Source: Spirogloea muscicola (Eukaryota; Streptophyta; Zygnematophyceae; Spirogloeales; Spirogloeaceae). Taken from it: a DNA stretch of 23,241 bases. Position 1 is the stretch's first letter, and the number at the start of each line of letters is the position of its first letter. Of the stretch, positions 16,449 to 23,241 are shown piece after piece. The position numbers and the translations under genes are program-made. The notes under the pieces were generated by a model, which was given only the letters and a program-made list of their open reading frames with translations, did not search any database and was not told the DNA's origin. The stretch lies in contig WELB01000061.1 of NCBI GenBank assembly GCA_009602725.1, positions 562,678 to 585,918 on the forward strand. The letters run 5' to 3'.

Positions 16449-18270
16449 TAGATGCCAGAAGCGGAGCCCCTCTGCAAGGGAGACCGCTCATGCGGCGGTA
16501 TCTGTGCTCGGCCTCCAGGCATCGCCGCGATGTCCGGAGCCACTGAAGTGCGCGTCGCTTAGGGGAAGCTTCCCGGACTCCGGAAGTCCACTGGCATCTC
16601 CTTGCGCCTGGCCGGAGCTGGGACGACTGGAGTGGGTGGGCACCCTAGTGGGGCGACCACCCAAGTGCTGATAGCTCGTGCTATTCAGCGACGGCTGCGT
16701 TGTCCAAAATTCAGGAAGCGTGTCCCGTAGAGGGGACTTCTGCGGACCCCGACATCTTCTTCCGGCAATTCCTTGCGCTTAAACGGAGCTTCCAGCCTGT
16801 AAGCGAGTGAGTTTTTCCCTTCCCATGCTAAGCAAGGGCCTGCTCAGGCACCATTGACCGGCTTATGCGAGCCATTCATCATGTCAAATCGACTCACACC
16901 ACTCCACTCAAGCCGCCAATCCAAAAGGGAAAGGTTTACCAAACGGGGGCGATGGCTGTTAGGGTCAAGCACAAATGATTGGACAAAGGTCCGAAGGGGC
17001 CGGAAAGCGCTAAGCGCACAGCTAGGCATGTGGCTACTACAATTGGGTGCTATGGCCCCTATCCGTAGCCGCAAGTCATTAAATACAATGATATTGACTG
17101 CGGTGCATAATGCATCGCAAGTGCTCCATATGTTGTCATGGTGCCTTGTTTGCGCCCGTCTATGCCCAACATAGCTCGCAACAGCTGTCAGCGACTTCCT
17201 TAGACAGCTGCTGGTAATACTGTTAGCAGGTCTTGTGTCCTTGTTTGTGAAGCTCAAATTATCAGATCATAGAGGTAGACTTACACAAACGTAGGACCTC
17301 TCATGGCCAACTCAAATGACATCTGTGCCTGGAACGGGGATTTCTAGTTGCAAGCTGCCTGACAGAGCTGCCTGGCAGCGATCGAAAGAAGCACTCACCT
17401 GCAGTACGCATTACCGCCTGTTGTTTGTGATCAAAGTACGCCTTTGCCCTACATAGCACCCTTATGGTCCAAGTTGTACACTCTCGTGTTGCAAAAGCCA
17501 AAAAGGGAGGATCTTGCCAGGAAGTGATTGGTTTTCTCGATGATGCAATGCATGATGACATTGACATCGATTTTAATTTAAACAGTATTAGGGGTGAAGG
17601 ACCAAAGAAAGCAGATAAAGTTGTCAGATGAAGCAGGTCATAAGTTCAGAAGGTCAGCCCCACAACATTGGAAAAATGCAGAGTGGCTGAGTAACCTCGT
17701 GATAAAGGAAGACATTAGATTGTCAACGATTCGCTGCAATTTGTTCAGAAGGCGCAGGCAGCACGGCATTCTCTTATCTTGCATCGCTGCAAGCAACAAT
17801 GAGCAACACTCTCTGAGATTGCCAGACGAAACTGGAAAAATTATATCGCTGCAAGCAACAGGGCAGATATACACTTACAGAGTAGAGTCCCTTGCGAGCA
17901 CTGTGTACATGTGTGGCGACTGGCACACTATTGACAATGATGAAAGACAAACTCATCCGTAAATGATTCTGCAAGATGGTAACTAGGTTGGTGGAATGCA
18001 CTGCGAAACGACAAAGAAGAATTGTCGACATTCAAAGACTTCACCCGCTGTGGGCGCCGCGCACTTCACCGTATTACGAGCTAATGGAAGAGCCTCAGAT
18101 TGCAAAGACTTGCCGTCACCAACTGTGAAAAGAAAGAACAGCTCTGGTATTGCAACAATTGTCATAAACAAAAGATTGTAGCCAGGCTGGTACAGCGAAG
18201 CGCAAATCTGTCTAGCGTTCCTTCTAGAAGAAGCAGCTTGTACGACGGCCATCCCAAACGGAGCTTCATG
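16449..18270. other. stretch without a recognised gene
   Basis: No domain, signal peptide or consistent splice chain was found. ORFs of 105-140 codons on either strand (for example - strand 17257-16844 and + strand 17594-17962) have no family resemblance that I can see. A 16-bp direct repeat, ATCGCTGCAAGCAACA, occurs at 17783-17798 and 17845-17860. Confidence 0.4.
17945..18013 (+). repeat. diverged repeat, partner of 15609-15683
   Basis: Shares TGCAAGATGGTA and flanking blocks in order with 15609-15683. No coding function is evident. Confidence 0.5.
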
Positions 18271-18274
18271 GAGC

Positions 18275-18372
18275 TTTCGCGTGGCTGCGTCCTGATGGAC
18301 CCGTGCGGGACCCACAGCGGCTGAAGTCTGTGAAGGTCAATTTAAGATGCCGCTGCCGCCCACGGGCTTGCC
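18275..18372 (+). repeat. direct repeat, partner of 19066-19168
   Basis: Contains the 20-mer GGACCCACAGCGGCTGAAGT at 18308-18327, repeated exactly at 19092-19111. The flanks also correspond: TTCGCGTGG before it and GTGCCG/ATGCCG then CCCACGGG after it in both copies. The copies are about 790 bp apart. Confidence 0.7.
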
Positions 18373-18455
18373 CAGCAGAGGGCGCTTACTGCGGGCCCCA
18401 TGGCACGCCAGCACCTGGGATCGGGCCCGCGGCGGGACCCTATTCTTGGGTCCTA

Positions 18456-18560
18456 TTCTTGTTTTTCTTAGTGCTTCCCCTGGCCCCTTCTCGTCCTTTT
18501 GTTCATACTTTTTTGGGGTGGCCTTTCCCAGCCCCTATCCTCAATGGGCGAGCCCTTCAT
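18456..18560 (+). repeat. inverted repeat, left arm (partner 20062-20160)
   Basis: About 100 nt match the reverse complement of 20062-20160 at roughly nine in ten positions, with a few one-base gaps. Shared blocks include CTTGTTTTTCTTAG, GCTTCCCCTGGCCCC and CTCAATGGGCGAGC. It includes a GGTGGCCTTTCCCAGCC version of the dispersed hairpin motif. Confidence 0.8.
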
Positions 18561-19065
18561 CATATTCTTAGGCCCGGTCGGTCAGAACGTGGTCGAACAG
18601 ATAAGAGGCACTTCCGAAGGGGGCAAGAGCTGTGAAAGCCAGTCCAGAAGGAATGAACCAGATTCAAAGGGCAAAGCACAAAGCATATACGAGGCATCCA
18701 TGATAAGACTTCAATGATCGAGGATCTGAAGCTTCGAGCATGGAGGCAACGCCTATGCTACATCAGATCTCCTTGAGGCTGGCCGCTCCCAGCCAGCGAC
18801 TCCTGTCTATACTGCCTAGCGCTTGCTCCGGGTTGGTACTTCGGCGGCAGAGATCAGTTTGGCAAATGTGTTTTGAATACTGAAGTCCCCCTTCAATCGT
18901 ATCTGTCGTACTGTTACCTTTGCCCCCCTCAGACTTTCTTGTTCTTTTTACAAATACTTTACTGGCTTGCTTTGGCCTCCCTCTCATTGCACGCGCACCG
19001 CGCGCCTTGCGTCTCCGGGTCGACACGCAGCTGTAGGGCAGAGAGTGCTCGCCCATCGTAGGGGC

Positions 19066-19168
19066 GCTTCGCGTGGATGTGCTTGATGGCCGGACCCACA
19101 GCGGCTGAAGTAGGTCTGAGCAGGTCACCTCAAGAGTGCCGATCGTGCATCGCGTAGGCACCCACGGG
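19066..19168 (+). repeat. direct repeat, partner of 18275-18372
   Basis: Second copy of the block with the exact 20-mer GGACCCACAGCGGCTGAAGT (19092-19111). Outside the 20-mer the similarity is patchy, so the duplication is old. Confidence 0.65.
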
Positions 19169-19913
19169 AGGGGGGGGGCCACTAACGAAGAAGTGGCTCT
19201 CTCACTAACGGCCTGCGGGCTGTCAATGATCGGCCGGTTGCAATTCTATTCTGAGACGCTGGGAACAACAGAAAAGGTGAAGCAGCTCTTTAAAAGAGAG
19301 GCGATGGCTGTGAAAGAACAGCTTCTCAATGTGAGGGCTGTAGTTTTGCGAGGCCAGCCCAAAGGCCTTCAAGAAGCCTACAGAAAGAATAAGAAGATCC
19401 CAACGAAGTGGCATATCCTTGGGGAGTCGCAAAGCGAATACAACCCAGAGTAGGCTGGAAAGGTCGTCAGCAACAAGCAGACCGTTTCCTGCACGATAGT
19501 GATTCCGCACTGCACGCTTGGGAGGCGACCAGGTGTTGCCGGCTAGAGAATCGGCCTTCGGGGCGATATCACGAAGCTAAGGGTCGGTCAAGGAAGAACC
19601 AAAGTGGCTCTCCAATTGGGGGCAAGGGCTGTGATAGAGAGAAGTGGCGCTCCCAAAAGGGCAAGGGCCCCATTGTGATAAGCCAGCACGGAAAGCTTGA
19701 CGAGGTCATGGAAGGTCAACAACGCCGCCCCAGCCCAGACAGCCACATTATCTAGCCGCCTGGACGTGGGGAAGGGCGAGCAGCCGCCTAGGTGCCCCAT
19801 ACTTCACTTCCACTTGGCTCGTCCAGGGCGAGGCCTCGACGGCGGCTCGCCGGCGGTGCAATCCCGTGCATGCACCGAGCCGTATGCCGTTGACCAGCCG
19901 TGACCGGGCGGGG

Positions 19914-19987
19914 CCTGGCGGCTGGTGGGTCCCTGGTGGGCTATCCTCAATGGGCGAGCCCTTTCTTCCTGGCGGCTGGTGGGTCCC
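19914..19987 (+). repeat. 20-bp direct repeats flanking a short insert
   Basis: CCTGGCGGCTGGTGGGTCCC occurs exactly at 19914-19933 and again at 19968-19987. The 34 nt between include CTATCCTCAATGGGCGAGCC, which is the tail of the inverted-repeat arm at 18535-18555. The arrangement looks like an inserted fragment with a target-site duplication, or a small tandem duplication. Confidence 0.7.
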
Positions 19988-20061
19988 AAGGGGACGGTAG
20001 GCAGAGCATGAGGCTCGCAGCAGCAGCGTAGACTCGGCCGCACTTGGGCCACTCAGGAAAA

Positions 20062-20160
20062 GTGCTCGCCCATTGAGAATAGGGGCTGGAAAAGCCATCC
20101 CAAAAAAGAATCAACAAAGGACGAGAAGGGGGCCAGGGGAAGCGCTAAGAAAAACAAGCA
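20062..20160 (-). repeat. inverted repeat, right arm (partner 18456-18560)
   Basis: The reverse complement follows 18456-18560 closely from CTTGTTTTTCTTAG to CTCAATGGGCGAGC. The two arms enclose about 1.5 kb in which I find no transposase or other gene. Confidence 0.8.
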
Positions 20161-20390
20161 CACAGATACAAAGCAGCTACGCATCACTTAGAAACCCCTG
20201 CTAAGCAGCCTCAGGTCAGATATGCTAGGCAATACTCAAGCCCTTCAACACTCAATACACACTCCATGAAAGGCCAGCAGTCACAGAAGATGCAAGCGCT
20301 TCCTAGATTGGGGGGATGACTGCGAAAAGGCCAGCCCAGAAAAAGGAGGTCTCTTTGAAGGAACATACAGTCATTGCCACACAAGGCGAT

Positions 20391-20408
20391 GGCTGTGAGA
20401 GGCCAGCC
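20391..20408 (-). repeat. dispersed hairpin motif
   Basis: The reverse complement is identical to 11906-11923. Its neighbours at 20321-20338 and 20434-20451 are further copies, making a local cluster upstream of the PstS-like gene. Confidence 0.65.
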
Positions 20409-20433
20409 AGACAGGAATGGACAAGGAGACGGT

Positions 20434-20451
20434 GGCTGTGTCAGGCCAGCC
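20434..20451 (-). repeat. dispersed hairpin motif
   Basis: GGCTGTGTCAGGCCAGCC on the + strand; read on the - strand it follows the same stem-loop pattern as 11906-11923. Confidence 0.6.
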
Positions 20452-20576
20452 GTGAAGGAGAGTTTGGCTGCTAGTCTTTCGGAACTGCGGCTCATCCCTC
20501 GTAATTACTATGTGATCGATCCTACCCAAGTTCTGAGAGAGCGCTCTTGGCCCCTTTGGACTCTGTTATTGTTTTT

Positions 20577-20596
20577 GGGCTGGCTTTTCGCAGCCC
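20577..20596 (+). repeat. dispersed hairpin motif, best stem
   Basis: GGGCTGGCTTTTCGCAGCCC forms a 6-bp perfect stem with an 8-nt loop. It is followed by CTTGCCCCCTTTGG, a flank shared with some other copies. It lies about 330 nt upstream of the PstS-like start codon. Confidence 0.65.
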
Positions 20597-20744
20597 TTGC
20601 CCCCTTTGGGAGAGGCACTTCTCTTTTCACAGCCACTGGCTTAACTTGGATGGGCTTCCTCTGCGGGGAAAGGGTCGGCCGGGGCGGCGGTGGGGCCAGG
20701 GGAGCTACCCGCCCACGAGAATCAGTGGGAATCTTCCCCCTCTC

Positions 20745-20757
20745 CGCCAATGGCGGC
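20745..20757. promoter_or_regulatory. CCAAT-type palindrome upstream of the PstS-like gene
   Basis: CCGCCAATGGCGG is a near-perfect palindrome containing CCAAT, about 90 nt upstream of the TATA-like element. A promoter role is inferred from position. Confidence 0.4.
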
Positions 20758-20836
20758 TGGAATCCGCGCCAGCTCGGGACGGCCAGCGGTCGACACGGCC
20801 CCGGGGCACAGCCTTGCTCGGGCGCCCGCCGGAGTA

Positions 20837-20843
20837 TTATAAG
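20837..20843 (+). promoter_or_regulatory. TATA-like element of the PstS-like gene
   Basis: TTATAAG within AGTATTATAAGAGACTGG stands out in GC-rich surroundings about 65 nt before the ATG at 20906. Spacing fits a transcription start near 20870. Confidence 0.6.
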
Positions 20844-20905
20844 AGACTGGGGAGCAGCCTGCCACTCCCACTCTGCAGCCCTGCCTCCGACCCGCCACAC
20901 CTGCC

Positions 20906-22169
20906 ATGGCTCGCTTCCTCGTGGCCGCCGCGGTCCTCGCCCTCGCTGCCTCCGTCTCAGCCGCCTGCTCGGCCATCGTCTTTGGGGGCGGCACTTCCAT
21001 GGCGGCGGTGGAGAACCAAGTCCTGAGCTCATCCACCACCCCCTTCGGCTGCTACGGCTCGGTCGGGTACGTCAGATGCCACAGCACCCCACCTGAGGAG
21101 TTACGAGCTTTGTGGCAATTGGTAGCGTGGAGCCTCCAAATCCACGCACTGACCATCAATGTCCTGCTAGCACTACGATGCATGCACTGGCCAGCATCTA
21201 CTGCGCCAGGAAGCGCCGGATGCTGCTTGACATTTACACAGCACGCTGTGCAAATTTTTTGCTTCTGGCAGCTCCGGGAGTGGTTACAATCACTTCAAGG
21301 CTAAGGACTACCGGGTTGCTGCCTCCGATGCTGCTATGACGGCAGCGCAGGAGAGTAGCCTTGGCTTCAGCAAGTTGACCGTGCCTCAGGGCCTGCAGTC
21401 CTACTCGATGCTATACAACGGTGCCACGCAGCTGGCATTGACTTGCCAGAGCCTGGCCGACCTCTACTCCGGCTTCTCCACCACCATAGGAGGTGGTGCC
21501 CTCACCGTCCCAGTCGCTCGCTCCGACTCTTCTGGAACTTCCTATGTGTTCTCGTCCTACCTCAACCTTTGCACGGCTGGCGGTACCCGCCCGTGGCCGT
21601 CCACCAAGGTTGGCGAGGTTGTGGCCTGGGGCTCACCCAGGCTGGTGACGGCTACCGCGTCCCTGGGCGTTGCCTCCTATGTTCTCTCTCACCCCGCTGC
21701 CATCTGCTATGTGGGGACTTCTATTGCCACAACTTTTGTATCTGGCAATGTTCGCATTGCGGCGACCAACAACAAGGCCGGTCAGAACTACAGGGGTGAT
21801 TCCTGCTCTATCCTTGGCGCGAATCCCCTCACACTGCCCAGCGCCAGTGCCACGTGGTCTGCTGTCAAGACCATCTTCGCGCCTGGCTCTGGTGTTTGCC
21901 CAATGGTTGCCTTCATACACCTCTGGGTGCCCACCGTGACCTGTCCTGCTCCGGGTCCCGCTCCACCTGCACCACCTCCTCCCTGCAGTGCAGTACCTCC
22001 ACCACCACCTCCACCTCCCCCCCCTTTTTGCACTGCTGCTCAAGTCAAAGGCTTTCTTACTTATGTTTTCTCGAGTTCAGGCCAGACCCTTCTCGCGCCT
22101 CTTGGTTTTGTAGCTTGCCCCAGCGGTCTCCTTAATCAGGATAGGAACGCCGTTGCTACTATAATGTAG
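20906..22169 (+). CDS. secreted PstS-like phosphate-binding protein with Pro-rich insert, 2 exons
   Basis: Exons 20906-21066 and 21272-22169 join in phase 2 (GG|GTACGT, CAG|C) to give 352 aa. Residues 1-20 are a signal peptide (MARFLVAAAVLALAASVSAA). The rest follows the PstS-type periplasmic binding fold in order: GGGTS (27-31), GSGSGYNHFKAKDYRVAASDA (54-74; read as GSGSG then SDA), a LADLYSGF block, ARSDSSGTSYVFSSYL (136-151), AAICYVGTS, CPMVAFIHLWV, FLTYVFSSSGQTLLAPLGF (315-333). The Thr/Ser, Ser, Asp and Arg-Asp-Ser-Gly-Thr positions that hold phosphate in bacterial PstS are all represented, so ligand binding is plausible. No transporter subunits are nearby. The protein should be exported to the wall or periplasmic space. 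Residues 278-307 are a proline-rich block inside the fold. A paralogous first exon lies at 15939-16105. Confidence 0.85.
21942..22031 (+). other. proline-rich, cysteine-flanked insertion in the PstS-like protein
   Basis: Residues 278-307 run from a Cys through PAPGPAPPAPPPP, a second Cys, a run of ten prolines, to a third Cys. The block sits between the strand-like CPMVAFIHLWVPTVT and the helix-like AAQVKGFLTYVFSSSGQ, which are adjacent in bacterial PstS. It may be a hydroxyproline-rich, wall-anchoring loop; that role is inference. Confidence 0.8.
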
Positions 22170-22850
22170 GCTATGACTATAACGTAGGATGTGACGATAA
22201 AGTGTGTCACTTCAGTATAGAAGTAAGAATGACTGCGTTGCAATATAGGATACAAACTGTTGACAATTTCAAGGATGTCCACGTTGTTCAGTTCATATGC
22301 TATATTGGAAGTATCAGACATTTGAGCATTACAGAGCTATTGGTGATAACCAATTATATCATGCTCCCCATGCGTGTGAAGCGAGTCTAAGTTGGCCTTC
22401 TACGGTAATTGGAAGCTGACTCATTTGAGATTGGGCTTTGGACTATGATAAGCAAGCTTGTTGCACGTTTGTGTTGGAGATCTGTGTTGTTGAATTCATG
22501 CTCACATTCATGAAGCGGCTAGCCAGCGGTTCTTGAATCCAACAACTTGAATCTCAAAGAGCATTGAGTTCTGCAGTCAGTGTCTTGGGGTTTCGTGGGT
22601 GGGGGTGAAAGACAAGGTACCGCGGGTCTAGTGTTGGGGTTTAGGTCTCAGCAGTCGAACACCCATTCCCACCACCATTTCCAAATATGATACTAGACTC
22701 TTACATCTCCCGAGTGGAAGAAACCATTGTTACTTCCAGTGTTCAGCGACGGTCCTCTGCAAGCCATTTGACATGTTCACATAGGTCTTACACAACCTGT
22801 GGGGTCGGGGTTAGGTCTTTGGGATGTAGGCTGCTCCCCCTGGCGATGAC
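22170..22850. other. 3' flank and intergenic stretch, nothing recognised
   Basis: This less GC-rich sequence should carry the 3' UTR of the PstS-like gene. No coding chain, RNA gene or clear poly(A) signal was found. Two GGGGTTT-type scraps occur near 22590 and 22635. Confidence 0.45.
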
Positions 22851-23059
22851 GGCCTGCAGCTTCCGGGCCCGGGCGGATTCTTCTGGGGCCGGCCCTCCGC
22901 CCTGCCCGGCCTCCCCGGCTTCAACGGGCAGCTCCGCACAAGTTCCTACCCTCCTGCCCGCCGGCAGGCCGGAGCCGGCCGGGCAGCCGACGAGGAACAC
23001 GTTTCTCCTGCCCGCTATGGGCGGGCAGATTCGCGAAAGGTTCCCCCCATCCCCCCAAG

Positions 23060-23088
23060 CCCTAACCGGCGCCCTAATGCCGCCCTAA
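23060..23088 (+). promoter_or_regulatory. three evenly spaced CCCTAA motifs
   Basis: CCCTAA occurs at 23060, 23072 and 23083, spaced 12 and 11 nt, ending about 27 nt before the ATG at 23115. They resemble the core of plant telo boxes. Position suggests the leader or core promoter of the next gene. Confidence 0.45.
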
Positions 23089-23114
23089 CCCCGACCAGAG
23101 ACCCGCCGCCAGCC

Positions 23115-23172
23115 ATGCCCACCGCCGCCGTCGCCGCCGTCGCCGCCGCCGGCGCCTGCGCCGCAATCTGCG
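23115..23172 (+). CDS. probable first exon of an unidentified gene, runs off the window
   Basis: ATG in good context (GCCAGCCATGC) opens MPTAAVAAVAAAGACAAIC, ending in phase 1 at a strong donor (TGCG|GTGAGT). The Ala-rich start could be an organelle- or secretion-targeting sequence, or simply reflect GCC repeats. After the donor the sequence is intron-like and ends in a GGC/GCG repeat (23217-23241). Product unknown; rated low because one short GC-rich exon can arise by chance. Confidence 0.35.
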
Positions 23173-23241
23173 GTGAGTGCCCTGCGCCGCGCTCGCTCGC
23201 CCTGCCCGAAGCCAATGCTGCGGCGGCCGCGGCGGCGGCGG

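Noticed and set aside
16441-16850. A possible tandem duplication or tRNA-like sequence (repeated CCTTGCGC and paired GAGGGGA segments)
   Set aside because: The two halves align only weakly and no cloverleaf with an anticodon arm could be drawn.
18683-19418. Two matches to the plant phosphate-starvation site GNATATNC (18683-18690 and 19411-19418) upstream of the PstS-like gene
   Set aside because: They are 1.5-2.2 kb from the start codon and two matches in this distance are close to chance, so no regulatory claim is made.

Overview
The window looks like nuclear DNA of a streptophyte green organism, most likely a charophyte-grade alga. This is inferred from three things. It has many short spliceosomal introns with clean GT..AG ends. 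It encodes a plant-type receptor kinase carrying tandem malectin-like domains, a class typical of streptophytes. It also has telomere-like AAACCCTA sequence scattered through it. I cannot name the species.

Layout. (1) 48-2423, + strand: an eight-exon gene for a PDAP1/HASPP28-type phosphoprotein (172 aa), complete. (2) 2760-10232, - strand, tail-to-tail with the first: a 22-exon malectin-like receptor kinase of the CrRLK1L (FERONIA-like) type. It has a signal peptide, two malectin-like domains, one membrane helix, an RD kinase and an Ala/Pro-rich tail. All 22 exons join in phase to give 905 aa; this is my own reconstruction. (3) About 10.3-20.6 kb: a gene-poor stretch made of repeats (a foldback, a degenerate telomere-like tract, several direct and inverted repeats, a dispersed hairpin motif) with short decayed-looking coding fragments. 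Within it, on the - strand at 15939-16105, lies a lone signal-peptide exon related to the next gene. (4) 20906-22169, + strand: a two-exon gene for a secreted PstS-like phosphate-binding protein (352 aa) with an unusual proline-rich block inside the binding-protein fold. (5) 23115 to the edge: a probable first exon of an unidentified gene, preceded by telo-box-like motifs.

The genes do not form one pathway. The most interesting item is the PstS-like secreted binding protein, a fold best known from bacterial phosphate uptake. It has a proline-rich, cysteine-flanked insertion, and its family has an orphan exon 5 kb away on the other strand. The receptor kinase is notable for its highly split gene structure and a changed residue in the APE-equivalent motif. 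All splice models come from reading frame continuity and recognisable protein motifs, not from transcripts.
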